Of a DNA stretch of 64,000 nucleotides, positions 38,298-48,031 are shown in pieces. Source of the DNA: Geomobilimonas luticola (GTDB lineage Bacteria; Desulfobacterota; Desulfuromonadia; Geobacterales; Geobacteraceae). Where the stretch lies: positions 992,001 through 1,056,000 of the forward strand of contig NZ_JAHCVK010000001.1 of assembly GCF_018476905.1 (NCBI RefSeq). The letters run 5' to 3'. The position numbers were made by a program, and so were the translations under genes. Each line of letters opens with the position of its first letter. Position 1 is the stretch's first letter. The notes below the pieces were generated by a model. That model worked only from the letters and a program-made list of their open reading frames with translations. It was not told where the DNA came from and did no database searches.

Positions 38298-40361
38298 ATG
38301 GGGAAGGAACTGTTTCTTGAAATAGGTACGGAAGAGATCCCGGCGGGATTCCTCCCCAAGGCGATGGCCGACATGGAGACGCTGATCGGGAAAGAGCTGG
38401 AAAATGCCCGGCTTTCCTGCACTTCCATCAGGACCGTGGCGACGCCGCGCCGCATTGCCCTCTGCGTGGAGGGACTGCCGGCGGCGCAGTCCGACGCCGA
38501 GACGACCGCCCTGGGGCCGGCAAGGAACATCGCCTTCGGGCCGGACGGCAAGCCGACCAAGGCCGCTGAAGGTTTTGCCCGGGGGCAGGGGGTTGATGTC
38601 GCTGCCCTGACCGTCGTCAGCACCGACAAGGGGGACTACGTAGCCGCCGTCAAGAAAGAGACGGGGCGTCCCGTGGCGGATCTCCTCACGGAGATGCTCC
38701 CCCGGTTGATCGGCAACATCCCCTTCAAGAAATCCATGCGCTGGGGTAGCCAGGATATCCGTTTCGCCCGGCCGATCCACTGGATCGTCGCCCTGTTCGA
38801 TGGTATCGTGGTCCCCTTCACCTTTGGCAACGTCGAGAGCGGCACGGTCTCCCGCGGCCACCGGTTCATGGCAAACAGCACCTTCCCGGTGCGGGATTTC
38901 GCCCACTACCTGGAAGAGTGCGAACGCCACTTCGTCATCCCCGATCCCGGGAAACGCAAGGAAATTATCCGTCGCGAGATCGAGCGGGTCGCCGCCGGGG
39001 CAGGGGGGAGCGTCCTGCCGGACGAGGCTCTGCTGGAGCAGGTTACCTACCTGGTGGAATACCCTTCCGCCGTGCGCGGCGGTTTCTCCACCGTCTTTCT
39101 CGATGTCCCCAAGGAGGTGCTCATCACCTCCATGCGGGAGCACCAGCGGTACTTCACCCTGGTGGACGGCGAAGGGAAGCTCCTTCCCAACTTCATCACC
39201 ATCAACAACACCCTGACGGAAGACCCGTCGGTGGTGGTGAAGGGGAACGAGCGGGTGCTGCGCGCCCGCCTCTCCGATGCCCGCTTCTTCTTCGAGGAAG
39301 ATCAGAAAGTGCGGCTTGAGGCTCGCGTGGAGTCTCTGAAATCTGTCGTCTATCAGCAGAAGCTCGGCACCTCCTATGAGAAGATGGAGCGCTTCCGGGC
39401 GCTGGCGGAGGGGCTGGCCGACCGGCTGAACCCGGCCGTCAAGGCCAAGGCCTCCCGTGCCGCCTTCCTCTGCAAGGCCGATCTCGTGACCGGCATGGTG
39501 GGGGAATTCCCCGAGGTGCAGGGGATCATGGGGCGAGAGTACGCGCTGCTCCAGGGTGAGGACGCCGAAGTGGCGGCCGCCATCGCCGAGCACTACCTCC
39601 CCACCCAGGCGGGGGGAGATCTCCCGGCTTCGGACATCGGCGCCATCGTCTCCATCGCCGACAAGCTCGACACCATCTGCGGCTGCTTCGGGGTGGGGCT
39701 CATCCCGACCGGCTCGGCCGACCCTTACGCACTGCGTCGCTCGGCTCTCGGCATCATCAACATCATCGTCGACCGGGGATACGGACTGTCGCTGCGGACC
39801 CTCATCGACAGCGCCCTCGAACTTCTCGTCCCCAAACTGACCCGTCCCCGGGACGAGGTTGCGGGGGATGTGCTGGAGTTTTTCCGCGGCCGTCTGGTGA
39901 ATCTTCTTGCCGACCGTTACCCGGCCGATGCGGTGGATGCCGCCGTATCTGCCTCCTTCGACGATCTGGTGGACGTTGCGGCACGGGTTGCGGCCCTGTC
40001 CGAGTTCAAAACCCGTTCCGACTTCGAACCCCTTGCCATCGCCTTCAAGCGGGTCTGCAACATCGTCAAGGAGGAGGTTACTGCGCCCGTGGCCGCCGGT
40101 CTGTTCCAGGATGCTGCGGAAGGGGAGCTGCACGCCGCGTTCCAGGGGGTGCAGGCCAGGGTTGCTGCCGCCGTCGCCGGCCGCGCCTATCTGGATGCCC
40201 TGACGGAGATAGCCACCCTGCGCGGCCCGGTGGATACCTTTTTCGAACGGGTCATGGTCATGGCCGAGGACGAACGGGTCCGAACCAATCGACTGGCCCT
40301 TTTGCAAGAGATAAAAGGGCTTTTCAGAGACATCGCAGACTTTGCAAAGATAGCCGCTTAG
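38298..40361 (+). CDS. glyS: glycyl-tRNA synthetase beta subunit
   Basis: 687 aa, full length. It opens with ELFLEIGTEEIPAGFLPKA and contains TPRRIAL, the HD-like middle region, and the C-terminal anticodon-binding domain ending in ERVMVMAEDERVRTNRLALL. The stop codon lies within the 5' arm of the terminator. Confidence 0.95.
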   Translation: MGKELFLEIGTEEIPAGFLPKAMADMETLIGKELENARLSCTSIRTVATPRRIALCVEGLPAAQSDAETTALGPARNIAFGPDGKPTKAAEGFARGQGVDVAALTVVSTDKGDYVAAVKKETGRPVADLLTEMLPRLIGNIPFKKSMRWGSQDIRFARPIHWIVALFDGIVVPFTFGNVESGTVSRGHRFMANSTFPVRDFAHYLEECERHFVIPDPGKRKEIIRREIERVAAGAGGSVLPDEALLEQVTYLVEYPSAVRGGFSTVFLDVPKEVLITSMREHQRYFTLVDGEGKLLPNFITINNTLTEDPSVVVKGNERVLRARLSDARFFFEEDQKVRLEARVESLKSVVYQQKLGTSYEKMERFRALAEGLADRLNPAVKAKASRAAFLCKADLVTGMVGEFPEVQGIMGREYALLQGEDAEVAAAIAEHYLPTQAGGDLPASDIGAIVSIADKLDTICGCFGVGLIPTGSADPYALRRSALGIINIIVDRGYGLSLRTLIDSALELLVPKLTRPRDEVAGDVLEFFRGRLVNLLADRYPADAVDAAVSASFDDLVDVAARVAALSEFKTRSDFEPLAIAFKRVCNIVKEEVTAPVAAGLFQDAAEGELHAAFQGVQARVAAAVAGRAYLDALTEIATLRGPVDTFFERVMVMAEDERVRTNRLALLQEIKGLFRDIADFAKIAA

Positions 40362-40385
40362 CCGAAAGGCAAGCGGCTTTTTTCT
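40352..40385 (+). terminator. intrinsic terminator of glyQS
   Basis: GCCGCTT-AGCCGAAAGGC-AAGCGGC followed by six T; the stem begins inside the last codons of glyS. Confidence 0.88.
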
Positions 40386-40438
40386 TGTTTTAATTTGCCT
40401 AAACCCGCTTGATTATTAATAAAATGAGGAGGAGTGCC

Positions 40439-43102
40439 ATGGCTGCAAAGTATGTTTATTTCTTCGGTGACGGGAAGGCCGAGGGGAGCGCGGAGATGAA
40501 AAATCTCCTGGGGGGGAAGGGTGCCAACCTGGCGGAAATGACGGCGATCGGTCTGCCGGTTCCGGCCGGATTCACCATTTCCACCGAGGTCTGCACCGAA
40601 TTCTATAAGAACGACCGTCAGTATCCGGCCGGTCTCACTCACGAGGTGGCATCGAACCTGAAGATGGTCGAGGACCTCATGGGGAAGAAGTTCGGTGATC
40701 CCGCCAACCCCCTGCTGGTTTCGGTCCGTTCCGGTGCGCGCGCCTCCATGCCCGGCATGATGGATACCATCCTCAACCTCGGCCTCAACGATACGACGGT
40801 CCAGGGGATCATCGCCCAGAGCGGCGACGAGCGCTTTGCCTACGATGCCTATCGGCGTTTTGTCCAGATGTATTCCGACGTGGTGATGGGGATGGACAAG
40901 GAGGCCCTTGAGCACATCCTTGAGCACAAGAAGGAAGACCGGGGCGTGCGGCTCGACACCGACCTGACCGCTGAGGACTGGAAGGAACTGGTGGGGAAGT
41001 TCAAGACGAAGATCAGGGAGACCCTGGGGCAGGAGTTTCCGGAAGATCCCCAGGAACAGCTCTGGGGGGCAATCGGGGCGGTGTTCGGCTCCTGGATGAA
41101 CGCCCGCGCCATAACCTATCGCAGGCTCAACAACATACCGGCCGACTGGGGGACCGCGGTCAACGTCCAGTCCATGGTCTTCGGCAACATGGGGAACGAC
41201 TGCGCCACCGGCGTTGCCTTTACCCGTGATCCCTCCACCGGAGAGAACTATTTCTATGGTGAATACCTGGTCAACGCCCAGGGGGAGGACGTGGTGGCCG
41301 GCATCCGGACCCCCCAGCCGATCAACAAGGCGAAGAAAAAGGATGGCGACCTGCCGGCCATGGAAGACGTCATGCCCGACTGCTATCAGCAGCTGGTCAA
41401 TATCCGGAGCATCCTGGAAAAGCACTACAAGGACATGCAGGACATCGAGTTCACCATCGAAAAGGGGAAGCTCTACATGCTCCAGACGCGGAACGGCAAG
41501 CGGACCGCCAAGGCGGCCATAAAGATCGCCGTTGACATGGAGAAGGAGGGGCTCATCGACGAGCGGACCGCTGTGCTTCGCGTGGCTCCGTCCCAGCTGG
41601 ACCAGTTGCTCCACCCATCCCTCGACCCGAAGGCCGAGAAGAAAGTGATCGCCAAGGGGCTTCCCGCATCCCCCGGCGCGGCCAGCGGCGAGGTGATCTT
41701 TAACGCCGATGAGGCGGAAGCTGCCGCCAAGCTCGGCCTCAAGGTTATCCTGGTCCGGGTAGAGACGAGCCCGGAGGATATCCACGGCATGCATGCGGCC
41801 CAGGGGATTCTTACCGCCCGGGGCGGCATGACCTCTCACGCGGCGGTTGTTGCCCGCGGCATGGGAAAATGCTGCGTGGCGGGGTGCGGCGATATCAAGG
41901 TCAACTACGCCGCCAACCAGTTCACGGACCGGAATGGCAATATCGTCAAGAAGGGGGACATCATCACTCTGGATGGTTCCACCGGCGAGGTTATCCTCGG
42001 CATGGTGCCGACCGTTTCCCCCGAGTTGACGGGGGATTTCGGTACCCTCATGGAATGGGTCGATCGGTTCCGTCGCCTCAAGGTGCGGGCCAACGCCGAC
42101 AACCCCCACGACTCCAAAGTGGCCCGCGAATTTGGCGCACAGGGGATCGGCCTCTGCCGGACGGAGCACATGTTCTTCGAAGCGGACCGGATCGCCGCGG
42201 TGCGGGAGATGATCCTCTCGGAAGACCTGGAAGGGAGGCAACGGGCTCTGGCCAAGATTCTCCCGATGCAGAAGGGGGACTTCGTCGGCATTTTCCGCGA
42301 GATGAAGGGACTTCCCGTCACCATTCGTCTCCTCGACCCGCCGCTCCACGAGTTTCTCCCCCAGGAGGAGAAGGATATCGAGTCCCTCGCCAAGACCATG
42401 GGGGTCAGTATCCAGGCCCTCAAGTCAAAGGTGGAGTTCCTCCACGAGTTCAACCCGATGCTCGGTCACCGTGGCTGCCGTCTCGGCCTTACCTTTCCGG
42501 AGATCTACGACATGCAGGTGCAGGCCATCATGGAGGCCGCCTGCGAACTGGTGAAGGACGAGGGGTTCACCATCGTTCCCGAGATCATGATCCCGCTGGT
42601 TGCGGTGGTGGATGAGCTGAAACGCCTGCGGGAGAACGCCATCCGGATATGTGAGGACGTCATCGCCCGCTACGGGGTAAAGGTCGATTACCTCATCGGC
42701 ACCATGATCGAGCTCCCCCGGGCGGCGCTCACTGCCGACGAGATCGCCACCGAGGCGGAATTCTTCTCCTTCGGCACCAACGACCTCACCCAGACCACCT
42801 TCGGCCTTTCCCGGGACGATGCCGGCAAGTTTCTCCCTTTCTACGTGGAGACCGGACTCCTGGAGGAGGACCCGTTCGTTTCCCTGGACCAGAATGGCGT
42901 CGGCCTGCTGGTCAAGATGGGGTGCGAGAAGGGGAGATCGACCCGGCCGGAGATCAAGCTCGGCATCTGCGGGGAGCATGGCGGTGACCCGGCGTCGGTC
43001 ATCTTCTGCCACAAGGTCGGACTTGATTACGTTTCCTGCTCGCCGTTCCGGGTCCCCATCGCCCGGCTCGCAGCTGCCCACGCGGTGCTGATGGAGCAGT
43101 AA
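40439..43102 (+). CDS. ppdK: pyruvate, phosphate dikinase
   Basis: Interconverts pyruvate, ATP and Pi with PEP, AMP and PPi; an anaplerotic or gluconeogenic enzyme in acetate-grown anaerobes. The 887-aa protein has the ATP-grasp N-terminal domain ([26 protein letters not shown]), the phosphohistidine segment [16 protein letters not shown] with catalytic His, and the PEP-binding TIM barrel with the CGEHGGDP motif. AGGAGG lies upstream of ATG 40439; the frame from 40409 is not used. Confidence 0.96.
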   Translation: MAAKYVYFFGDGKAEGSAEMKNLLGGKGANLAEMTAIGLPVPAGFTISTEVCTEFYKNDRQYPAGLTHEVASNLKMVEDLMGKKFGDPANPLLVSVRSGARASMPGMMDTILNLGLNDTTVQGIIAQSGDERFAYDAYRRFVQMYSDVVMGMDKEALEHILEHKKEDRGVRLDTDLTAEDWKELVGKFKTKIRETLGQEFPEDPQEQLWGAIGAVFGSWMNARAITYRRLNNIPADWGTAVNVQSMVFGNMGNDCATGVAFTRDPSTGENYFYGEYLVNAQGEDVVAGIRTPQPINKAKKKDGDLPAMEDVMPDCYQQLVNIRSILEKHYKDMQDIEFTIEKGKLYMLQTRNGKRTAKAAIKIAVDMEKEGLIDERTAVLRVAPSQLDQLLHPSLDPKAEKKVIAKGLPASPGAASGEVIFNADEAEAAAKLGLKVILVRVETSPEDIHGMHAAQGILTARGGMTSHAAVVARGMGKCCVAGCGDIKVNYAANQFTDRNGNIVKKGDIITLDGSTGEVILGMVPTVSPELTGDFGTLMEWVDRFRRLKVRANADNPHDSKVAREFGAQGIGLCRTEHMFFEADRIAAVREMILSEDLEGRQRALAKILPMQKGDFVGIFREMKGLPVTIRLLDPPLHEFLPQEEKDIESLAKTMGVSIQALKSKVEFLHEFNPMLGHRGCRLGLTFPEIYDMQVQAIMEAACELVKDEGFTIVPEIMIPLVAVVDELKRLRENAIRICEDVIARYGVKVDYLIGTMIELPRAALTADEIATEAEFFSFGTNDLTQTTFGLSRDDAGKFLPFYVETGLLEEDPFVSLDQNGVGLLVKMGCEKGRSTRPEIKLGICGEHGGDPASVIFCHKVGLDYVSCSPFRVPIARLAAAHAVLMEQ

Positions 43103-43116
43103 GGAAGAAAACAACA

Positions 43117-43146
43117 GGGGGAACCAGTGAATGGTTCCCCTTTTTT
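43117..43146 (+). terminator. intrinsic terminator of ppdK
   Basis: GGGGAACCA-GTGAA-TGGTTCCCC followed by TTTTTT. Confidence 0.92.
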
Positions 43147-43165
43147 AGTGAAAGGAGGATGTCTC

Positions 43166-43396
43166 ATGGTGAGATTCGCGGTCAGGATGCTGCTTGTTAC
43201 AGGCCTGTTGGCCCTGGCTGGTTGCGCCGGAGAGAAGGGGAAAGAGCAGCTGGAAACCGCCCGGTTCGAGGAGAAACAGCACAACCTGGAACATGCGGTG
43301 AAGCTCTATGAGGAGATCGTCACGAAATATCCCGGCACACCGGCGGCCGCCGAGGCAGAGAAACGGCTGGCGGAATTGAAGAAGGGGAAGCCGTAG
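43166..43396 (+). CDS. small lipoprotein with TPR-like helices, 76 aa
   Basis: Signal peptide with lipobox LALAGC (Cys at about residue 20), then a ~55-residue helical part (LEHAVKLYEEIVTKYPGTPAAAEAEKRL), a single TPR-like or YfiO-like repeat. AAAGGAGG sits 7 nt before ATG 43166. Probably anchored in the outer membrane; role unknown. Confidence 0.8.
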   Translation: MVRFAVRMLLVTGLLALAGCAGEKGKEQLETARFEEKQHNLEHAVKLYEEIVTKYPGTPAAAEAEKRLAELKKGKP

Positions 43397-43424
43397 AACA
43401 GGTTTTATGCCGCATCTATACGTG

Positions 43425-43460
43425 AAATGAAAAGGGGGCGTTTCCGCCCCCTTTTCATTT
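43425..43460. terminator. bidirectional terminator (convergent genes)
   Basis: AAATGAAAAGGGGGCG and CGCCCCCTTTTCATTT form a 16-bp perfect stem with a TTTC loop. It serves the lipoprotein gene and the converging zinc-ribbon gene, whose last codons lie in one arm. Confidence 0.88.
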
Positions 43461-43598
43461 GCAACCACACTCCTGCATGTCTCCGCTGGCAAAAGGAATC
43501 TTCTTGCCGCACTTCTGGCACCGCCAGAAGAGGCCCCCTCAACCGGGGAGAAGGACCATTTTCCCCTCGCATTCGGGGCAGGTTTTTTCCGTTTCCAT
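43455..43598 (-). CDS. 47-codon zinc-ribbon protein with in-frame UGA (possible selenoprotein)
   Basis: The minus-strand ATG at 43598 follows AGGAGGTGATC, a near-perfect complement of the 16S 3' end. The frame reads METEKTCPEC, then 9 residues, then UGA (codon 20, 43541-43539), and continues as GGLFWRCQKCGKK to ECGCK and a TGA stop at 43455. With UGA read through, it has the CPEC...CQKC pairs of a zinc ribbon plus CGC at the end, so the downstream frame is conserved-looking. A hairpin fitting the bacterial SECIS model starts 8 nt after the UGA. The alternatives are a nonsense-mutated pseudogene or a sequencing error. Confidence 0.55.
43512..43530 (-). promoter_or_regulatory. SECIS-like hairpin after the in-frame UGA
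   Basis: On the minus-strand RNA CUUCUGGC-GGU-GCCAGAAG is an 8-bp perfect stem with a GGU loop. The loop starts 16 nt after UGA. Bacterial SECIS elements have a short stem with a G early in the apical loop at about this distance. Confidence 0.4.
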
Positions 43599-43672
43599 GG
43601 ATCACCTCCTGAAATGTATGGTCAAACTGTAATCCGGTGGGATGCAGGATGTCAATGATATAAATGTAGCTC

Positions 43673-44329
43673 TTACGTTACTGTTACCGTGAGCGAGCCG
43701 ACTTCGCTGATTTCGGCGCAGACCCGGTCTCCCGGGACAAGGGGGCCGACCCCTGCCGGTGTGCCGGTGAGGATGATGTCCCCCGGTTCCAGGGTGAAGA
43801 TGGAGGAGATGTGGCTGATGATCTGGGCGACGGAATGAATCATGAGGGAGGTGCTGCCATCCTGACGCAGGGTGCCGTTGACCGTAAGCCTGATCTGGAG
43901 TTGCTGGGGGTCTGCAACAGTCGAGGCGGGAACGAAGTCCGACAGGGGGCAGGCGGTATCGAACCCCTTGGCGATCTCCCAGGGGAGCCCCTTTTTTTTC
44001 AACTCGTCCTGCACGTCCCGCAGGGTCAGGTCGATGGCCACGCCGTAGCCGGCAAGATGGGAGAGCGCCTTGTCGACGGGGATGTCCTTGCCGCCGGTGC
44101 CGATGAGGAGCGCCAGTTCCGCCTCGTGGTGGCAGTTAGCGGAATAAGGTGGAATGACGATCTCGTCGCCATCGCCGATGACGGAGGTGGCAGGCTTCAT
44201 GAAAATGACGGGGGCGGCCGGCGTCTCGTTTCCCAGCTCTTTTATGTGGCCAACGTAGTTGCGGCCTATGCAGAGGATCTTGCCGATGGGTAATTCCGCG
44301 CCGACGGCGGGGATGCGGGCTATTTTCAT
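43673..44329 (-). CDS. fumarylacetoacetate hydrolase family protein
   Basis: 218 aa. ILCIGRNYVGHIKELGNE, the metal-binding HHEAELALLIG and the PGDIILTGTPAGVG segment are typical of FAH-domain proteins such as YcgM/FAHD1-like acylpyruvases or oxaloacetate decarboxylases. The exact substrate cannot be read from the sequence. GGAGAA precedes ATG. It is downstream of the radical SAM gene. Confidence 0.88.
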   Translation of the reverse strand: MKIARIPAVGAELPIGKILCIGRNYVGHIKELGNETPAAPVIFMKPATSVIGDGDEIVIPPYSANCHHEAELALLIGTGGKDIPVDKALSHLAGYGVAIDLTLRDVQDELKKKGLPWEIAKGFDTACPLSDFVPASTVADPQQLQIRLTVNGTLRQDGSTSLMIHSVAQIISHISSIFTLEPGDIILTGTPAGVGPLVPGDRVCAEISEVGSLTVTVT

Positions 44330-44383
44330 GGACGGTTCTCCTTCAAGCGTGGGAAGTATGGTCAGGCGTGTTTTTTGACTGAA

Positions 44384-45343
44384 TCACAGATTCCCCACCC
44401 TGCAACATTCCCCCGTCAGCCTGCACCCCTGCCAGGTGCCGCGCCGGTGCAGTTCGTTGACGATGGTGTACCACATCTGGTTGTTCTTCAGGTCCCAGGT
44501 GGGGGCGACGCGGATCGCCAGGGGGGCCGAACCGTAGAGGCGCTGGATGGCGACCTCGGCGGGGAGGCGTTCGAGGAAATCGCAGGCCGTTGCCACATAT
44601 TCGTCAAGGGTGAGAGGAACGAATTCACCCCGGTAGTAGAGGTCGGCCAGCCGGGTTCCGGCAACGGCATGAAGCTGGTGGAGCTTGAGGGACGTGACGG
44701 GGAGGGAGGCAATCAGTTCTGCCGTCCGGAGGAAGCCTTCCCGCGTCTCGCCGGGGAAGCCGTAGATGAGGTGGGTGCAGAGGTCGATGCCCCGCCCCGC
44801 CACCCGTTCCACTGCCCGGAGATATTCCGCCAGGGTGTGGCCACGGTTGATCCGTGCAAGGATGGCGTCGTCCATGGACTGGAGACCGAGTTCCAGGCAG
44901 ACGTAGTGCTCCCTGGCCAGTTCCTCCAGGAAGGCGATTGCTTCGTCATCCAGGGCGTCGGGACGCGTGCCGACGGAAATACCGACTACGTCCGGATGGG
45001 CGAGGGCGCGGCCGAAAAGGTCGCGGAGCTTTGCCGGCGGGCCGTAGGTGTTGGTGTGCTTCTGGAAATAGACGATGAATTTTTCACTGCCGAGACGACG
45101 GCGGTGGTAGGCCATCCCCTCGGCCATCTGGGTTTCCAGGGGGATGACCGGTTGGGTGCCGCCGGGGGAGAAGGAGCTGTTGTTGCAGTAGATGCAGCCG
45201 CCGCTTCCCCTGCTGCCGTCACGGTTAGGGCAGGTGAAGTCCCCGTCCACGTTGACCTTGCTGATGCGACAGCCGAACCGTCTGCGGAGCCAGGAGCCGT
45301 AGGAGTTGATCCGGAGCTCGGGATGAATGAGGGTGGACGGCAT
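44384..45343 (-). CDS. radical SAM protein, TIGR01212/YhcC family
   Basis: 319 aa. The family form of the cluster motif is CPNRDGSRGSGGCIYC, i.e. widely spaced first Cys followed by C-x2-C, and QKHTNTYGPP follows. E. coli YhcC is of the same type; its reaction is not established to my knowledge. It lies 3 bp after thiE, which suggests co-expression with the thiamine genes. Confidence 0.88.
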   Translation of the reverse strand: MPSTLIHPELRINSYGSWLRRRFGCRISKVNVDGDFTCPNRDGSRGSGGCIYCNNSSFSPGGTQPVIPLETQMAEGMAYHRRRLGSEKFIVYFQKHTNTYGPPAKLRDLFGRALAHPDVVGISVGTRPDALDDEAIAFLEELAREHYVCLELGLQSMDDAILARINRGHTLAEYLRAVERVAGRGIDLCTHLIYGFPGETREGFLRTAELIASLPVTSLKLHQLHAVAGTRLADLYYRGEFVPLTLDEYVATACDFLERLPAEVAIQRLYGSAPLAIRVAPTWDLKNNQMWYTIVNELHRRGTWQGCRLTGECCRVGNL

Positions 45344-45346
45344 GAA

Positions 45347-46000
45347 TCAGTCTTCGTGCTCTTCAGGAAGGAGCGCAATGATTTCCCTGGCTTCGTCGCG
45401 GGGATTGTCGGCGGTGAGTACCGCCGAAACCAGGGCGATGCCGTGTACGCCGCATGCGACGACCTCCGGTACCTTGTTTCTTTTTATGCCGCCAAGGGCG
45501 AAAACCGGGATCTGGAGGAGGCTGGCTATCTCTTCCAGTTTTGCGGTGCCGAGCGGTTCACCGTACACCGCCTTGGACGGTGTGGGGAACACCGGGCCGA
45601 AGGTAATGAAGTCCGCTCCTTTTTCCTGGGCGGTGATTGCGTTGACCTGGTTGTGGCAGGAGACGCCGATGAGCTTCTTCTCCCCCATCACCATCCGCGC
45701 CCGGTAGATGGGCATGCTTTCGCCTCCCAGGTGGACTCCGTCCGCATCCACCGCCAGGGCAATGTCGACGCGGTCGTTGATCAAAAGCCGTGCATCATAC
45801 CGACTGGTCAGCTTGCGCATTTCATAAGCCAGTTCGTACAGTTCCCGGCTGGAGAGGTCCTTCTCCCGCAGCTGGACGGCGCCCACCCCACCCCGCAGGG
45901 CTTCCTCCACAACGGCGCACAGCTCCCTCCCCGCCGTATTGCGGCGGTCGGTGATGAGGTAGAAGTTGAAGTCTATCCAGGGGGTTTCCCTGCTAGTCAT
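45347..46000 (-). CDS. thiE: thiamine-phosphate synthase
   Basis: Joins HMP-PP and the thiazole phosphate to thiamine phosphate. 217-aa TIM barrel with the VQLREKD segment, [31 protein letters not shown] and a late FALGGI. The start overlaps the thiG stop (ATGA). Under the upstream TPP riboswitch as part of thiSGE. Confidence 0.93.
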   Translation of the reverse strand: MTSRETPWIDFNFYLITDRRNTAGRELCAVVEEALRGGVGAVQLREKDLSSRELYELAYEMRKLTSRYDARLLINDRVDIALAVDADGVHLGGESMPIYRARMVMGEKKLIGVSCHNQVNAITAQEKGADFITFGPVFPTPSKAVYGEPLGTAKLEEIASLLQIPVFALGGIKRNKVPEVVACGVHGIALVSAVLTADNPRDEAREIIALLPEEHED

Positions 46001-46782
46001 GAGATAGTCCCTTCAATGGGGCTGGAGGCGGTGGCGTAGAGTTTCTTCGGAATCCGTCCCGCCAGGTAGGCCAGGCGCCCCGCCCGTACGGCCAGGTTCA
46101 TGGCCTCTGCCATGGCAATGGGATCCCGGGCGCCGGCAATGCCGGTATTCATGAGAACGCCGTCGCAGCCAAGCTCCATGGCGATGGCGGCGTCCGATGC
46201 GGTGCCGACCCCTGCATCTACGATGACCGGAACCTTGACCGTGTCCATGATAATACGGATGTTGTAGGGGTTCCTTATGCCGAGGCCGCTCCCGATGGGT
46301 GCACCGAGGGGCATGACGGCGGCGCAGCCGATATCCTCCAGTTTCTTGCAGACAATGGGGTCGTCGCTCGTGTAGGGGAGGACGGTGAACCCTTCCTTGA
46401 CCAGTACCGCCGCGGCCTTGAGCAGTTCCTCGTTGTCCGGGAACAGGGTTTTCTCGTCACCGAGCACCTCCAGCTTGACGAAGTCGGAGAGACCGGCCTC
46501 CCGGGCAAGACGGCAGGTGCGGATGGCGTCATCTGCCGTATAGCAGCCGGCAGTGTTGGGGAGGAGGGTGTATTTCTTCAGGTCGATGTGGTCGAGGAGC
46601 GACTCCTTGCTCCGGTCGCTGATGTTCACGCGACGCACCGCGACGGTGATGACTTCGGCGCCGGAAACCTCGATAGCCCGGACCATCTGTTCCATGCTGG
46701 CGTATTTGCCGGTTCCGACCATGAGCCGGGAAGTGAATTCCCTCTCCCCGATCACGAGTTTGTCAGAGGTCTGCTGAGACAT
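45997..46782 (-). CDS. thiG: thiazole synthase
   Basis: Forms the thiazole phosphate from DXP, dehydroglycine and ThiS thiocarboxylate. 261 aa: [20 protein letters not shown], the [11 protein letters not shown] region and [11 protein letters not shown]. Lys of KLEVLGD is the expected Schiff-base residue. ATG 46782 has AAGGAG upstream; the open frame to 46833 is not used. Confidence 0.95.
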   Translation of the reverse strand: MSQQTSDKLVIGEREFTSRLMVGTGKYASMEQMVRAIEVSGAEVITVAVRRVNISDRSKESLLDHIDLKKYTLLPNTAGCYTADDAIRTCRLAREAGLSDFVKLEVLGDEKTLFPDNEELLKAAAVLVKEGFTVLPYTSDDPIVCKKLEDIGCAAVMPLGAPIGSGLGIRNPYNIRIIMDTVKVPVIVDAGVGTASDAAIAMELGCDGVLMNTGIAGARDPIAMAEAMNLAVRAGRLAYLAGRIPKKLYATASSPIEGTIS

Positions 46783-46869
46783 GTGAAGGTTCTCCTTTAT
46801 ATGGGTGCGTAAGGGGTGCAGAGATGTTGTCATGCTGGATTTTTCAGGGTTTTTGTGCGCCCCGACGGG

Positions 46870-47073
46870 TTATCCGCCCCCCACGAAATGGACGATCTCC
46901 AGCCGGTCCCCCTGGTTCAGGCGAGTAGTGGCGTATGCCCCCTTGGGAAGGATATCAAGGTTAAGTTCCACAGCCACCCGCGACGGGTCGATCTCCAGCG
47001 AACGAAGGTAGTCGAGGACGGAGAGGGGAGGAATGGTACGGCTTTCGCCGTTGACGATGATTTCCAGAGACAT
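46870..47073 (-). CDS. thiS: sulfur carrier protein ThiS
   Basis: 67 aa, beta-grasp fold, ending in VGGG, giving the C-terminal diglycine that is thiocarboxylated (family ends in GG; one extra Gly here). First gene of the thi operon. The start ATG 47073 (MSLEIIVNGE) matches the family. Confidence 0.9.
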   Translation of the reverse strand: MSLEIIVNGESRTIPPLSVLDYLRSLEIDPSRVAVELNLDILPKGAYATTRLNQGDRLEIVHFVGGG

Positions 47074-47114
47074 GGTGTATTCCTTGACTGGTGGGAAAGG
47101 AGTGCTGATATGAA

Positions 47115-47138
47115 ACAAAAAGGCCGCGGAGGCGGCCA
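47115..47138 (-). terminator. terminator of the TPP riboswitch
   Basis: On the minus strand GGCCGC-CTCC-GCGGCC is followed by TTTTTG, between the TPP aptamer and thiS. Typical of transcription attenuation. Confidence 0.85.
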
Positions 47139-47159
47139 AAGAGTTGGAAAGGTCTTGTG

Positions 47160-47257
47160 GTCCGCTTCCCTACGCCGGAATTAACCGGATCAGGTTCAAA
47201 GGGTTGTCCGCTCCTGTTCGGATGGGACTCTCAGCCGAAACACCCCCAGCGAGTAGC
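47160..47257 (-). promoter_or_regulatory. TPP riboswitch (THI element)
   Basis: On the minus strand GGGGGTG...GGCTGAGAGTCCC, then CCTTTGAACCTGATCCGG and TTAATTCCGGCGTAGGGAAG: all conserved THI-box segments are present in order. TPP binding should shut off thiSGE and probably the two genes that follow. Confidence 0.96.
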
Positions 47258-47318
47258 GCCGATATGTAATTGTCGAACCTGCTGCCGAGCGGTCGCTCAA
47301 GACGCCCGTTACGAAGGT

Positions 47319-47347
47319 AACCTAGCAATATGGCGTAATTCTGTCAA
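47319..47347 (-). promoter_or_regulatory. promoter of the thi operon
   Basis: On the minus strand TTGACA (47347-47342), 17 bp, TAGGTT (47324-47319); the -10 is weak. Confidence 0.45.
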
Positions 47348-47396
47348 CTCTTTTCTTGGCTGAGGTGCCCTCTCCAACCGGTGCCGGGAAACGTGT

Positions 47397-47945
47397 TCAA
47401 CGGGGTTCGTCATCGGACCAGAAGGCACGTTTGCGTTCCAGCTCGATCAGCCGTTCCTGCTCCTTGCGAATCTCGTCATTGCAGTGGGTCCAGATCCGGT
47501 AGCTTTCCAGCCCAAGGACAGTTATCCCCGCGGCGAAGACCGCCCAGAAGTTCTCATCGAGCCCCTTGGCAAAGTGGTAGAAACCGTAGAAGGCCGTCAG
47601 ATAGAGAACGTGGGGGAAGGGGCTTCCTTCCCCCGAGCCTCCCATCATCCGGGAGAGGATCAGAATGATGGCTGAGAAGCTGTAGAGGACGAGGGCGCCA
47701 CTGATCATATTGAAGGACGGTGGTTTGCCAAGCATTGCCTGGAATTCGTCGGGGAGAGACGGGAAAAAACTGAAATCCCCCAATGCACAGGTGCTGATCG
47801 CAATGAAAAGTGCCATGGCCCAGAGTCCATGGTTTGCTGCAGCCTGCAGTCTGCCGATCCTGGCCTTGATCTCCTGGCGGAGTTGGTCCGGGGTCCGGGG
47901 TTTGCCGGCCATTTCTTCAATGTGGTTTTCAAGGTTGTGCGTCAT
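47397..47945 (-). CDS. hypothetical membrane protein at the end of the cytochrome cluster
   Basis: About 182 aa with three or four hydrophobic helices (WAMALFIAISTCAL, ISGALVLYSFSAIILIL, VLYLTAFYGFYHFA, WAVFAAGITVLGL) and a charged C-terminal tail. No cofactor motif. ATG 47945 is chosen because the 15 residues before it look non-native; ATG 47990 is possible, and neither has a strong ribosome binding site. Confidence 0.65.
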   Translation of the reverse strand: MTHNLENHIEEMAGKPRTPDQLRQEIKARIGRLQAAANHGLWAMALFIAISTCALGDFSFFPSLPDEFQAMLGKPPSFNMISGALVLYSFSAIILILSRMMGGSGEGSPFPHVLYLTAFYGFYHFAKGLDENFWAVFAAGITVLGLESYRIWTHCNDEIRKEQERLIELERKRAFWSDDEPR

Positions 47946-48031
47946 GCCTTGGGAGCAACTTTCTGGCGGTACTGGTGACCGCTGTGTCATGATCGACCGA
48001 CAGGACGGTACGGCTCTGGCGGTTGCCTCCC

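Noticed and set aside
37767-40307. 846-codon open frame on the minus strand
   Set aside because: Antisense shadow of glyQ/glyS in a high-GC region; no recognisable protein.
40358-42349. 663-codon open frame on the minus strand
   Set aside because: Antisense shadow of ppdK.
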